A stretch of 64,000 nucleotides of DNA from Faeciplasma sp045660445 (GTDB lineage: Bacteria > Bacillota > Clostridia > Oscillospirales > Ruminococcaceae), in NCBI GenBank assembly GCA_045660445.1, contig JAZRDR010000010.1, positions 124,001 to 188,000 of the forward strand, read 5' to 3'. The translations under genes and the position numbers were made by a program. Numbering within the stretch: position 1 is the stretch's first letter; each line of letters opens with the position of its first letter. The notes beneath the pieces were generated by a model. The model did not search any database. It saw nothing but the letters and a program-made list of their open reading frames with translations, and was not told the DNA's origin. Positions 9,169 through 18,567 of this stretch are shown in pieces.

Positions 9169-10329
9169 TCATTTTGCAAAGATTTCTTGTTGAATTCCTA
9201 TCTCGCCGATCAATTCATAATCAACAAGCAAAGCAACACTGCCCTTGTTCATCATCTCTTCAACTCTTCGTGACACGATCTCTTCATCAGATAATATATT
9301 TTTTTCATAGTTATCAAGAAGTCTATATGCCTCCATAAAAGCTTCTTCGGTTGAAAGCTTGTGCGTTACATAAGTTACTTCTTTTATTTCGTGCGTTGAA
9401 ATACCGATTGGAAGCTTGATCCCGAAAAAGTATAGGTATGTAGTGTCGCTTGTCATATCATAGTTTTCAATTGATTTTTCTTTTTGGAAGAAAACATCGG
9501 TTTCAAAAAAGCGTAACGATCGTATATAATTCGAGTCTCCATATACTTTCTTCACAGATTCATAGTCCTGTGTAATAACAACAGACTCAGTATATTTTGC
9601 AAGTATCTCGCCAAATGAATGATAGTAATATACTCTGCCGTTTCTTCTTTCAATAATACCGTTCACCAACAGTTCGCCTTTCGATACAGCATCGCCAACT
9701 AAAACATCAAGCTGCCCGGAAAGAACTTCAGCTTTAATAATAACTCCGTCTCTCGAGGCGATTATATTCGATGGCATGCGCTTGCTATCGACATCATCCT
9801 TTGGTGATGTCTCACTAACAATCACCTTAACCACAGATCCATTGTGTGAAATGGACGACCATGATATATCATCGCATAGAGAATTTAAAGAGATATTGGT
9901 TTTGATAAAATTGATTGAAGGTATATATTTTCCAGAATATATCCCCTCTTCTTCTAATATCTCTAGAATCTCTTGTTTTATTTCATCGTTTTTAGTACCG
10001 GCTATCTCAATCCTCATAACGATATTTGATATATACAATACAAAAGCAATTGAAATGATTGCTCCAAATAATATTCCATACCGTTTTATATATCTTTTAG
10101 CCGTAAAGGGAATCCCCTTGCTTTCGGTAATTTCAGCTACAAATCCCAAGCTTTCGCAGAGATTAATAACGCTTTTAGCATATACGGCATATGTTTTTAC
10201 GATGATCGCGTCATCATGTTTGTAAAGCGATATAACTTTACATGCTTTTCGCAGCTTTTCCGCTAATTCTGTTTCTTCAAAACCACAAGCTTTGATAATA
10301 ACGGTACCAAGTATATACTCTTTTATCAC
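9169..10329 (-). CDS. yqfD: Sporulation protein YqfD
   Basis: A 386-residue membrane-anchored protein of the YqfD family, which in B. subtilis belongs to the mother-cell sigma-E regulon. A single membrane segment (ILFGAIISIAFVLYISNIVM, around residues 88-107) is followed by a POTRA-like region with IEIAGTKNDEIKQEILEIL and a conserved IIASRDGVI segment. Its start overlaps the yqfC stop by 4 bp (ATGA). Molecular function is unknown. A promoter downstream separates it from phoH. Confidence 0.92.
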   Translation of the reverse strand: MIKEYILGTVIIKACGFEETELAEKLRKACKVISLYKHDDAIIVKTYAVYAKSVINLCESLGFVAEITESKGIPFTAKRYIKRYGILFGAIISIAFVLYISNIVMRIEIAGTKNDEIKQEILEILEEEGIYSGKYIPSINFIKTNISLNSLCDDISWSSISHNGSVVKVIVSETSPKDDVDSKRMPSNIIASRDGVIIKAEVLSGQLDVLVGDAVSKGELLVNGIIERRNGRVYYYHSFGEILAKYTESVVITQDYESVKKVYGDSNYIRSLRFFETDVFFQKEKSIENYDMTSDTTYLYFFGIKLPIGISTHEIKEVTYVTHKLSTEEAFMEAYRLLDNYEKNILSDEEIVSRRVEEMMNKGSVALLVDYELIGEIGIQQEIFAK

Positions 10330-10592
10330 TTTGTCCTCACTTCAAATTCAACTGACGAAATCTCTCCAAATATAGTTATAACATTTTCGTTATAGCATTC
10401 AAGCTTCAAGCACTCTCCCCAAACGGATACATCACTATCAGATGTTCTGATTCTCACTAAAACCTCGTTACATTCCAAAATACGCTTGCAATTTTCAATT
10501 CTAACCTCTTTACAAGCTTTGATCAATACATGTGAGTCCATTTCCATCGTTGACAGCACATTTTTCTCGAGTTTTGATATCATTTTTTTCAA
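10326..10592 (-). CDS. yqfC: Sporulation protein YqfC
   Basis: An 88-residue small protein of the YabP/YqfC family (short beta-rich proteins such as YabP that act in spore coat formation). Visible family features are the segment RILECNEVLVRIRTSD and C-terminal ITIFGEISSVEFE. The start is probably TTG at 10592, preceded by GGGAGTG; an in-frame ATG lies three codons later. It is translationally coupled to yqfD. The yqfC-yqfD-phoH order is the usual Firmicutes arrangement and supports the call. Confidence 0.88.
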   Translation of the reverse strand: MKKMISKLEKNVLSTMEMDSHVLIKACKEVRIENCKRILECNEVLVRIRTSDSDVSVWGECLKLECYNENVITIFGEISSVEFEVRTK

Positions 10593-10611
10593 TTAAATCA
10601 CTCCCGATAAA

Positions 10612-10640
10612 TTATACTGACGAAATTTTGTTCATAGAAT
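10612..10640 (+). promoter_or_regulatory. Possible sigma-E-type promoter for ylbJ-like gene
   Basis: TTATACT (10612-10618) and CATAGAAT (10633-10640) are spaced by 14 bp. The second element matches the sigma-E -10 consensus CATACAAT at 7 of 8 positions, and the first keeps the central ATA of the -35 consensus. The downstream gene belongs to a family expressed in the mother cell in B. subtilis. The match is modest. Confidence 0.35.
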
Positions 10641-10668
10641 TATTTATCAAATTAAAGGGACGAGATAT

Positions 10669-11661
10669 ATGAATTTAAAATCTATAAGTAATACGATTGT
10701 TAGCATACTTTTGCTTACGATAACGGTTTTATGCATTGTTTTTCAAAACGAAGTTTCAAATGCTATTTATGAAACATTTGTTAAATGCATAACTCATATA
10801 CTGCCATCATTATTCTCGATGTCAGTATTGTCTGGGATAATAATGAAATGCGGAGTTTTGAATAAAATACTTTACAGATCAAGAATCGACATCAACTATC
10901 TTAATGCATTTATATTTGGAAATATTGGAGGATATCCAATCGGTGCCAAGCTGTGCGCAGATATTGCAAAAGATGAAAATCGCTCTAAAATGTCATATCT
11001 TATCTGTTCATCTTTTAACTGCGGCCCCTCTTTTGCCATAAGCATTTCTTATATAATCTATGGAAACGCCGTATGCGGTGTTGTAGCATATGCTTCAATT
11101 CTTTTAGTGAATATAATTATCTTCATTTTGCATATCAAATGGTTACGATATGAAAAAAATGTTTCGCGAGATGTAAGATTTAACACCTCTGCTGTTGTGG
11201 AAAGCGTTATGTCAAGTGCGTATTCCATGATAAATATTGTTGCAATGATTTGTGCGTTCACAGTATTTACAGCACTTATGAAATGCATATTTCCAAACAT
11301 TTTTGTATCATTTGTTCCTGCAATATTTGAAATATCATGCATAAGTGAACTAAATTATCCCAAGCTTTGGATGATAACGTCGCTTTTGGCTTTTGGAGGA
11401 TTGTGCGTACAAGCGCAATTGTTATCTATTGCAGATTCAAAATATAGTTTAAAATGCTTTTACTTATCACGTCTGTTACATATTCCTCTATCCGCGCTAA
11501 TTGCTGAATTAATTGACCGTATTTTCAAACTTACTAACAGCGTTACAACCTTCTCAAACAGAATTACAATGTCAGAATCAAACAGTATAATTCCGTTTAT
11601 CTGCGTTATTTTTATGATAATAATTGTATTAAACACAAAAAGAAAACAGCGCATGAACTGA
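10669..11661 (+). CDS. YlbJ-like sporulation integral membrane protein
   Basis: A 330-residue polytopic membrane protein with about eight hydrophobic segments. The diagnostic block is GGYPIGAKLCADIAKD followed by a Cys-rich FNCGPSFAIS, corresponding to the GYPxGAK and NNSGP motifs of YlbJ-family proteins, distant relatives of nucleoside transporters needed for spore cortex formation. It stands alone on the plus strand, divergent from yqfC and convergent with gatB. AAAGGGA lies upstream of the ATG. It could be another member of the same nucleoside-recognition superfamily, but the nearby spore genes favour a sporulation role. Confidence 0.78.
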   Translation: MNLKSISNTIVSILLLTITVLCIVFQNEVSNAIYETFVKCITHILPSLFSMSVLSGIIMKCGVLNKILYRSRIDINYLNAFIFGNIGGYPIGAKLCADIAKDENRSKMSYLICSSFNCGPSFAISISYIIYGNAVCGVVAYASILLVNIIIFILHIKWLRYEKNVSRDVRFNTSAVVESVMSSAYSMINIVAMICAFTVFTALMKCIFPNIFVSFVPAIFEISCISELNYPKLWMITSLLAFGGLCVQAQLLSIADSKYSLKCFYLSRLLHIPLSALIAELIDRIFKLTNSVTTFSNRITMSESNSIIPFICVIFMIIIVLNTKRKQRMN

Positions 11662-11673
11662 TCACGCGCTGTT
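11637..11673 (-). terminator. Terminator for the gat operon
   Basis: Arms AACAGCGC (11645-11652) and GCGCTGTT (11666-11673) form a hairpin followed on the minus strand by TTCTTTTTG. It lies just after gatB and overlaps the end of the convergent ylbJ-like gene, so the two transcripts share this junction. Confidence 0.7.
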
Positions 11674-11679
11674 AATCTA

Positions 11680-13116
11680 TTACTTAGTAAGCTTTTTAAG
11701 AATTATATCCTTCATGATTCCGGGGTTTGCCTTGCCCTTAGATGCCTTCATGCACTGACCAACAAGATAGCCCAAAGCATTTGTCTTGCCATTATTATAG
11801 TCATTAACCGACTTTTCGTTTGCTGCCAAAACCTCGTCAGCGATATCCTCAAGAGCTGAAATATCGGAAACCTGAGACAAAGACTTTTCTTCGATAATTG
11901 TATCAATATCCTTATCTTCAGTCAAAATAATATCGAAAACAGTTTTGCCTGCAGCTGTGGATATCTTACCTTCATTAATGTAGTTAACGATAGTCACAAG
12001 CTTTTCGGGAGTAAGCTTTGTATCTTCAATTGCTTTGCCTTCGTTCATGAACTTAGAAATCTCGCCCAAGATCCAATTTGATAACAACTTAGGAGCTTTG
12101 CAACCTGCATTCATGCACTTATCAAAGAATACTGATTTTTCTAATACGTCAACAATCATAGCAGCATCATAATGAGAGATTCCGAAATCATTTACATATC
12201 TCATTATTTTTGCATTAGGAAGCTCGGGCAAAGTATCTCTAAGATATTGAACCTTTTCTTCGGGAACGACAATAGTCAGAAGATCAGGCTCGGGGAAATA
12301 TCTGTAATCCTGAGCATCTTCTTTAGATCTCATCGAAACGCTTTCGCCCTTAGCGTCATCCCAACGTCTTGTTTCCTGAACAACAGTGCCGCCTGCCTCG
12401 ATCAAAGCAATCTGGCGGTTGGCTTCATAATCGATACCTCTTACTGCAGCAGAGAAGCTGTTAACGTTCTTCATTTCGCATCTTGTACCAAAAGGTTCGC
12501 CCGGTTTGTGAACAGAAACGTTAACGTCACATCTTATAGAGCCTTCCTGCATCTTGCAGTCAGAAATGTCGATATATCTAAGAATCGAACGGATTGTTTC
12601 AAGATATGCTTTAGCTTCATCCGAACCTCTTAAGTCAGGCTTGGAAACGATCTCGATAAGCGGAACGCCGCAACGGTTAAAGTCAACCAAAGAACCGTCA
12701 AACTTATCAGAGTGCAAAAGCTTGCCTGCGTCTTCTTCGATGTGAATACGCTCGATGCCGATACGCTTAACCTCATCACCAACGATAACATCCAAATAAC
12801 CGTCGTGACAAAGCGGGATATCTGCCTGAGATATCTGATAAGACTTGGGAAGGTCGGGATAGAAATAGTTCTTTCTGTCCTGCTTGCAAATGCGGTTGAT
12901 ATCGCAATTCAAAGCATGTCCCATCTTTATAGCATATTCAACAACCTTTTCGTTCAATGTAGGCAATGTTCCGGGCATGCCCAAACAGATAGGACAAACC
13001 TGTGTATTAACCTCAAGTCCAAAGGAGTTTTTACAGTTGCAATATATTTTAGTTTTTGTGTTGAGCTCGGCATGGACTTCAAGACCAACAACAACTTCAT
13101 AACCATTAATCATCAT
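11680..13116 (-). CDS. gatB: Asp-tRNA(Asn)/Glu-tRNA(Gln) amidotransferase subunit B
   Basis: A 478-residue subunit of GatCAB, which converts misacylated Glu-tRNA(Gln) and Asp-tRNA(Asn) to the correct aminoacyl-tRNAs. The N-terminus MINGYEVVVGLEVHAEL, the zinc-type Cys cluster CNCKNSF...CPICLGMPGTLP, and DFNRCGVPLIEIVS are typical, and the helical YqeY-like tail (NPGIMKDIILKKL) is present. The presence of GatCAB suggests the organism lacks at least one direct GlnRS/AsnRS route. It is the last gene of gatC-gatA-gatB and ends at a hairpin terminator. Confidence 0.97.
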   Translation of the reverse strand: MMINGYEVVVGLEVHAELNTKTKIYCNCKNSFGLEVNTQVCPICLGMPGTLPTLNEKVVEYAIKMGHALNCDINRICKQDRKNYFYPDLPKSYQISQADIPLCHDGYLDVIVGDEVKRIGIERIHIEEDAGKLLHSDKFDGSLVDFNRCGVPLIEIVSKPDLRGSDEAKAYLETIRSILRYIDISDCKMQEGSIRCDVNVSVHKPGEPFGTRCEMKNVNSFSAAVRGIDYEANRQIALIEAGGTVVQETRRWDDAKGESVSMRSKEDAQDYRYFPEPDLLTIVVPEEKVQYLRDTLPELPNAKIMRYVNDFGISHYDAAMIVDVLEKSVFFDKCMNAGCKAPKLLSNWILGEISKFMNEGKAIEDTKLTPEKLVTIVNYINEGKISTAAGKTVFDIILTEDKDIDTIIEEKSLSQVSDISALEDIADEVLAANEKSVNDYNNGKTNALGYLVGQCMKASKGKANPGIMKDIILKKLTK

Positions 13117-13142
13117 AAATGTCTTTTCCTTTCCGATGTCAC

Positions 13143-14600
13143 TTAAAGAGTCGGCATTTTGAACTTGCCAAAAATGTTTTCATGAGCATAAGCTGTGTTC
13201 AAAATAGTTTGTTCGTCAAACTTTTTACCGATTATCTGCAAACCATAAGGAAGACCATTGCCGGAGAAACCGCAAGGAACACTTACAGCAGGAAGACCTG
13301 CAATGTTAACGGTTACAGTACAAATATCGGAAGCATACATCGCCAAAGGATCACTTGCTTTTTCACCGATCTTAAATGCTTCAACAGGAGAAGTGGGAGT
13401 GATGATGACATCGACATCATTATATGCTTCGTTAAACTCAGAAAGGATTCTCTTCTGCAAAAGCTTTGCTTTCTTATAATAAGCATCATAATAACCAGAG
13501 CTGAGAACAAAAGTGCCAAGCATAATTCTACGCTTAACTTCCCTGCCAAAGCCTTCGCTTCTTGTCTTCTCGTACATATCTACAAGGCCATCGCAATTTT
13601 CGGCTCTGAATCCATACTTAACGCCATCGTATCTTGCAAGGTTCGAAGAAGCTTCAGCACAAGCAATTACATAATATGCAGACAAAGCATAATCTGTCGA
13701 GCTAAGCGAGATCTCCTTAATTATAGCGCCCTTCTTTTCAAGCTCTTTAACGCTGTTCATAACACAAGCCTTGATATCAGCACTTACGCCATCGCCAAAG
13801 TATTCCATTGGAATACCGATCTTAAGACCACTGACATTGTCGTTCAAGCCATCATAAAGCGAAGAATAAGTTCTGTTAACGCTTGTTGCATCCATCTTGT
13901 CATATCCGCAAATGGCATCCTGTAACATAGCAACGTCCTTAACGCACTTGCCAAAAGGACCGATCTGATCAAGAGAGGAAGCAAAAGCAACCAATCCATA
14001 TCGAGAAACGCTTCCATAAGTAGGCTTAAGTCCCACTACACCGCACAAAGAAGCAGGCTGACGGATAGATCCACCTGTATCAGATCCCAATGAAACAATA
14101 GCTTCACCAGCAGCAACAGCAGCAGCAGAACCGCCCGAAGAACCACCCGGAACGCAATTAGTGTCAAAAGGATTCTTTGTAGACTTGAAATGAGAATTCT
14201 CAGTAGAAGAACCCATTGCGAACTCGTCCATATTAAGCTTGCCGGTCATTACAATGCCTTCGTTTTCGAGCTTATCGATAACGGTTGCATTAAATACAGG
14301 CTTATAATTTTCAAGCATTTTAGACGCACAAGTTGTAGGAATTCCTTTTGTAGAGATATTGTCCTTAATGCCAACGGGAATACCTGCAAGTCGTCCCAAA
14401 ACCTCGCCATTTGCAATTTTATTGTCAATTTCTTCAGCCCTTTTAAGAGCAGTATCCTTATCGGTATAAAGATAAGCATCGACCTTAGACTCTACGTCTT
14501 CAATTCTTGAAAACACAGACTCAGTGATTTCTTTCGAGGAAACTTTCTTTTCCTTAAGCATAGAGCTAAGCTCATATGCATTTAATTCATATAAATTCAT
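13143..14600 (-). CDS. gatA: Asp/Glu-tRNA amidotransferase subunit A
   Basis: A 485-residue amidase-signature enzyme supplying ammonia from glutamine to GatB. The catalytic Lys is in GIKDNIST, and the Ser-cisSer-Lys region reads VPGGSSGGSAAAVAAG with SDTGGSIRQPA after it. The ATG at 14600 is preferred over one at 14621: CGGAGG lies nine bases upstream and the protein then begins MNLYELNAYEL at the usual length. It follows gatC after 17 bases. Confidence 0.97.
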   Translation of the reverse strand: MNLYELNAYELSSMLKEKKVSSKEITESVFSRIEDVESKVDAYLYTDKDTALKRAEEIDNKIANGEVLGRLAGIPVGIKDNISTKGIPTTCASKMLENYKPVFNATVIDKLENEGIVMTGKLNMDEFAMGSSTENSHFKSTKNPFDTNCVPGGSSGGSAAAVAAGEAIVSLGSDTGGSIRQPASLCGVVGLKPTYGSVSRYGLVAFASSLDQIGPFGKCVKDVAMLQDAICGYDKMDATSVNRTYSSLYDGLNDNVSGLKIGIPMEYFGDGVSADIKACVMNSVKELEKKGAIIKEISLSSTDYALSAYYVIACAEASSNLARYDGVKYGFRAENCDGLVDMYEKTRSEGFGREVKRRIMLGTFVLSSGYYDAYYKKAKLLQKRILSEFNEAYNDVDVIITPTSPVEAFKIGEKASDPLAMYASDICTVTVNIAGLPAVSVPCGFSGNGLPYGLQIIGKKFDEQTILNTAYAHENIFGKFKMPTL

Positions 14601-14617
14601 AGCTTCTATCCTCCGAA

Positions 14618-14887
14618 TCAATCAACAGTTTTGGGAACAACAACACAGCCTGCAACAACCTTAGGAGCATTAGAGAGCATTACGTCACGAGAAATTTTGC
14701 TGTCACTAAGCTCGTCAGCACGCAAGGTCATAGCGTTATCCGGATCAATGGTAAGCTCGTCCAAAATCTCGGGCATACGCTCAACCATTTCAATCATGTT
14801 TGTCATTTCATTTTCATAGCCTGCAACTTCGCTGTCATCAATTTTCAAGCGAGAAAGCTTTGCTATATGCTTAATATCAATCTGCAT
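14618..14887 (-). CDS. gatC: Asp/Glu-tRNA amidotransferase subunit C
   Basis: An 89-residue small subunit that stabilises GatA on GatB. The N-terminal IKHIAKLSRLKIDD and the segment ADELSDSKISRDVMLSNAPKV match the family. It starts six bases after ligA and is the first gat gene in the run, so ligA and gatCAB may share a transcript. Confidence 0.95.
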   Translation of the reverse strand: MQIDIKHIAKLSRLKIDDSEVAGYENEMTNMIEMVERMPEILDELTIDPDNAMTLRADELSDSKISRDVMLSNAPKVVAGCVVVPKTVD

Positions 14888-14893
14888 GTTAAA

Positions 14894-16888
14894 TTATCCT
14901 TCCGTTGTGTTGATATATGCTAAAAATGCATTTTCATCAATAATTTCAATTCCCAGGTCTCTTGCCTTGGTAAGCTTGGAACCTGCATCCTCTCCGGCTA
15001 AGACAAAGTTTGTTTTCTTTGATACGCTTGAGGAAACCTTTCCGCCGTAACTTTCAATGATGGCCTTCGCTTCATCTCTCTTTAGCGTGGGAAGAGTACC
15101 TGTCAATACAAAAACTTTTCCGGCTAATTTGTCGGATTTAACAGCCTTTTCATATGACGTGTTTACGCCTGCGTGCTTCAACTCGTTAATTAGTGTGAGC
15201 ATATGCTCTTCGTGTAATGAATCAACGATATCTTTAGCCATTACGTCTCCAAAGCCATCAATATCTTTAATCTCATCATAGCTTGCATTAAGGATACTGT
15301 CAATACCGCCGAATCTATCACATAAAAGCTTTGCCGAAGCTTGACCAATATTTTTAATTCCCAAACCGCACAAAAGCCTGTCTAACGAATTCAACTTGGA
15401 TTTCTCAATAGCATCAATAAGCTTTGTCGCAGATTTTTCTTTAAATCCGTCAAGAGTTAAAATATCATCTACAGTAAGCTTGTATATATCAGCGATTGAA
15501 GAAATCAGTCCGGTTTGATACAAAGCCTCAGCAACAGCGGGACCGAAGCCGTCAATATTCATCGCAGGCTTTGAAGCAAAATAAATAATACTTCTTAACA
15601 CTTGCGCCGGGCAAGATGAATTAGGACATCTTAGCGCGCTTTCACCATCGGCTCGAACTGCTTTGGTTCCGCAAACAGGACAAACATCAGGCAACGAATA
15701 TTTCAATTCGCTGTCAGAGTTCTTTTTAGCAACGCCCAAAACTTCGGGAATAATATCCCCCGCTTTTCTGACTATTATATCGTCACCAATCGAAATATTA
15801 CGATCATTGATAAAGTCTTGATTGTGAAGTGTGGCACGTGACACACTCGTGCCTGCCAATAAAACGGGTTCAAATACAGCTACAGGAGTAATAACGCCCG
15901 TTCTGCCAACATTAATCTCGATATCTGTTAAACGTGTAACCTTTTCTTCGGGCGGGAACTTATAAGCAACAGCCCATTTCGGCACTTTAGAAGTATAACC
16001 GATTTGCTCACGTAATGCAATATCATCAAGCTTAATTACAACGCCGTCGATATCATATGGCAGATTATATCTGTCTTGACCAAAGCTTTCAATGCAGGAT
16101 ATGATCTCATCAAAGCTTGAAACAAGACTATATTTGGGAACGACCTTAAATCCAAGCTCACTAAGCTTGTCCAAGGATTGTTTATGCGATGAATATTCAA
16201 AACCTTCAGCACGCTGAACATTAAAAACGAATATATCAAGGCGACGCTTTGCAGCAATCTTAGGGTCTTTTTGTCGCAAAGATCCCGCGGCAGCATTTCT
16301 TGGATTTTTAAACGGTTGCTCACCCAAAAGCTCCATTTCATGAACAATGTCATAAAAGACATTCTTGGGCATATAAACCTCGCCTCTAACTTCGAGAAGA
16401 GGAATACTGCTGTCAATTGATAAAGGCACAGAACCGATCGTTTTGATATTCGAGGTTACATCTTCACCGACGAAACCGTCTCCTCTTGTTGAGCCGCAGG
16501 TTAAAACACCATTCTGATATTCAAGAGACACGCTCAATCCGTCGATCTTGGGTTCAACAGTAAATAAAGGTTTTTCTACTTCTTGCTTTATTCTGTTCAC
16601 GAAATCTTCTATCTGACTATAAGAAAAAACGTCCTGCAGGCTGCCCATTTGAACAGTATGAGTAACCTTTTTAAAGCCTGAAACAGGCGCACCGCCAACT
16701 CGCTGTGAAGGAGAAGATTCGCTTAATAGATCGGGATAAAGCAACTCTAAGCCGCGAAGCTCACGCATTAAGGCATCATATTCATAATCCTCTATCTCGG
16801 GGCTATCTTCTATATAATACTTTCGGTTGTGATAATTCAAAAGATCTGTCAATTCTGCAATTCGCTTTTGTGCAGATGATTTGTCCAT
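14894..16888 (-). CDS. ligA: NAD-dependent DNA ligase LigA
   Basis: A 664-residue replicative DNA ligase joining Okazaki fragments with NAD as cofactor. The adenylated Lys is K114 in EPKIDGLSVS; the Cys4 zinc module (CPVCGTK...CPNSSCPAQ), helix-hairpin-helix repeats (DGFGPAVAEAL, LGIKNIGQASA) and a C-terminal BRCT domain (VLTGTLPTLKRDEAKAIIE) follow in the standard order. Standard length, no anomalies. It lies between yunB and gatC. Confidence 0.98.
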   Translation of the reverse strand: MDKSSAQKRIAELTDLLNYHNRKYYIEDSPEIEDYEYDALMRELRGLELLYPDLLSESSPSQRVGGAPVSGFKKVTHTVQMGSLQDVFSYSQIEDFVNRIKQEVEKPLFTVEPKIDGLSVSLEYQNGVLTCGSTRGDGFVGEDVTSNIKTIGSVPLSIDSSIPLLEVRGEVYMPKNVFYDIVHEMELLGEQPFKNPRNAAAGSLRQKDPKIAAKRRLDIFVFNVQRAEGFEYSSHKQSLDKLSELGFKVVPKYSLVSSFDEIISCIESFGQDRYNLPYDIDGVVIKLDDIALREQIGYTSKVPKWAVAYKFPPEEKVTRLTDIEINVGRTGVITPVAVFEPVLLAGTSVSRATLHNQDFINDRNISIGDDIIVRKAGDIIPEVLGVAKKNSDSELKYSLPDVCPVCGTKAVRADGESALRCPNSSCPAQVLRSIIYFASKPAMNIDGFGPAVAEALYQTGLISSIADIYKLTVDDILTLDGFKEKSATKLIDAIEKSKLNSLDRLLCGLGIKNIGQASAKLLCDRFGGIDSILNASYDEIKDIDGFGDVMAKDIVDSLHEEHMLTLINELKHAGVNTSYEKAVKSDKLAGKVFVLTGTLPTLKRDEAKAIIESYGGKVSSSVSKKTNFVLAGEDAGSKLTKARDLGIEIIDENAFLAYINTTEG

Positions 16889-16912
16889 TTAATTCACAAC
16901 CTTTCTTTAAGT

Positions 16913-17548
16913 TTATTTTAAATCGACATATCCCAACGGAATATCGCCAACAATAATTGTCTGAGCTAATACAAATTCTTGAGTGAAAGAAAATTCACTC
17001 TTTTCAGGGGGAAGATAAATCTGACCATAAGCACAAATAACAAGTCTAATCTCGTGCTTTGTCTGATTGATACCAACCGATTCAAATGTTGAAATAATAT
17101 TTATCTCGGGCACAGAGGATTGCGTTATCTTAATTCTTATGTTAGGTCCCCTGCCCGAAGCGTTTAAATCACCAATCAAGCTTCCAAACGGAATCTTAAG
17201 TTTAGTATTACCAAGCGACTTAAGCTTATCAAGCAAAATCCCACTACAATCAAGCTTAAGCTTATTTATTGTTGAATAATCATATTCAACAGAGGTTACA
17301 GACCCTTGATCATTATATCGAAGATTAACAAACGAATCATAATCATACTTATTTTTGTCAATAGCTTCATATACACTGCTGTTAATGACAGAAGATAAAT
17401 TCTGCTTACCAGCTTGTGAAGCAAGCTCAAATATGACGGGTCTTAATAAAATATTTATTATAATTGAAATAGCTATAAGAATGCACATAAAAGTGCATAT
17501 AGCAAAAAACTTTCGGTTCTCGGAAGTTTTTAATTTGTACCTACGCAA
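16913..17548 (-). CDS. yunB: Sporulation protein YunB
   Basis: A 211-residue protein with one N-terminal membrane segment (FFAICTFMCILIAISIIINI) and the YunB-family core: KIPFGSLIGD, then INQTKHEIRLVI and AQTIIVGDIPLGYV. YunB is a sigma-E-controlled spore protein of unknown mechanism. The start is taken as TTG at 17548 because GGAGGGTGAT sits eight bases upstream; an ATG at 17578 lies inside a palindrome without a ribosome site. It lies between transketolase and ligA, so its own sporulation promoter would be expected. Confidence 0.82.
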   Translation of the reverse strand: MRRYKLKTSENRKFFAICTFMCILIAISIIINILLRPVIFELASQAGKQNLSSVINSSVYEAIDKNKYDYDSFVNLRYNDQGSVTSVEYDYSTINKLKLDCSGILLDKLKSLGNTKLKIPFGSLIGDLNASGRGPNIRIKITQSSVPEINIISTFESVGINQTKHEIRLVICAYGQIYLPPEKSEFSFTQEFVLAQTIIVGDIPLGYVDLK

Positions 17549-17560
17549 TATATCACCCTC

Positions 17561-17597
17561 CGACTTCTGATAGGACATTTTATGCTATCAGAAGCCG
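17561..17597. promoter_or_regulatory. 13-bp-arm inverted repeat upstream of yunB
   Basis: Arms CGACTTCTGATAG (17561-17573) and CTATCAGAAGCCG (17585-17597) are separated by 11 bases and match at 12 of 13 positions. No T-run follows, so simple termination of the transketolase transcript is unlikely. The spacer contains CATAAAAT on the minus strand, close to a sigma-E -10 element (CATACAAT), but no good -35 is seen. It ends next to the yunB ribosome site. Confidence 0.5.
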
Positions 17598-17620
17598 AAA
17601 AGTGAACAGTTAGCAATATA

Positions 17621-18565
17621 TTATTTGTTTAATGCTTCTTTAACAGTCTTAACAACATTTTCTGCGCAAAGACCAAATTCCTTAAGAAGATCAACAGCAG
17701 GACCGGAATGACCGAATACATCGTTAACGCCGATCTTAACAACCTTGCAAGGGCACTTAGCAGCAACAACGTCGCAAACAGCAGATCCAAGACCACCGAT
17801 TACAGAGTGCTCTTCAGCAGTAACGATAACGCCGGTTTCGCTTGCAGCCTTAATAATAATCTCTTCATCCAAAGGCTTGATGGTGTGGATGTTGATTACT
17901 CTTGCGTTGATTCCTTCAGCCTTAAGAGTTTCAGCAGCAGACAAAGCTTCATAAACCATAAGACCGGTTGCAACGATAGTTACGTCATTACCTTCAGTAA
18001 GCTGAACACCCTTGCCAAGCTCGAACTTATAAGTTTCCTTGTCATTGAAAACAGGAGTTGCAAGACGTCCAAATCTCAAGTAGCAAGGTCCGTCGTGCAA
18101 AATAGCAGCCTCAACAGCAGCTCTTGCTTCAACGTCGTCAGCAGGATTGATGATAGTCATGCCGGGGATGGTTCTCATCAAAGCGATATCTTCGTTACAC
18201 TGGTGGGTTGCACCGTCTTCACCAACAGAAATACCTGCGTGAGTAGCACCGATCTTAACATTAAGATGAGGATAACCGATCGAGTTTCTTACGATTTCGA
18301 AAGCTCTTCCTGCAGCAAACATCGCAAACGAAGAAGCAAATGGGATCTTGCCTGTGGAAGCCAAACCTGCAGCAATGCCCATCATATTAGCTTCTGCGAT
18401 ACCGCAATCAATGTGTCTTTCAGGGAATGCCTTCTTGAATACACCTGTTTTGGTTGCAGCAGCAAGGTCAGCATCCAAAACATAAAGATTTTCATACTTT
18501 GCGCCAAGTTCAGCCAAAGCCTCACCATAGCTTTCTCTTGTAGCCTTTTTAATCATATCAGCCAT
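17621..18565 (-). CDS. Transketolase, C-terminal subunit
   Basis: A 314-residue protein with the pyrimidine-binding and C-terminal domains of transketolase (GIAEANMMGIAAGLA, the FRVNSIGYP-like ERHIDCGIAEAN region and GATHQCNEDIALMRTIPGMTI). With the subunit encoded upstream it forms a two-chain transketolase for the non-oxidative pentose phosphate pathway, a split common in Clostridia and Archaea. The start is three bases after its partner's stop, so equal expression through coupling is likely. Confidence 0.94.
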   Translation of the reverse strand: MADMIKKATRESYGEALAELGAKYENLYVLDADLAAATKTGVFKKAFPERHIDCGIAEANMMGIAAGLASTGKIPFASSFAMFAAGRAFEIVRNSIGYPHLNVKIGATHAGISVGEDGATHQCNEDIALMRTIPGMTIINPADDVEARAAVEAAILHDGPCYLRFGRLATPVFNDKETYKFELGKGVQLTEGNDVTIVATGLMVYEALSAAETLKAEGINARVINIHTIKPLDEEIIIKAASETGVIVTAEEHSVIGGLGSAVCDVVAAKCPCKVVKIGVNDVFGHSGPAVDLLKEFGLCAENVVKTVKEALNK

Positions 18566-18567
18566 AA

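Noticed and set aside
13119..13925. A 268-codon plus-strand frame opposite gatA
   Set aside because: Antisense shadow with no recognisable domain or ribosome site; gatA is intact on the other strand.
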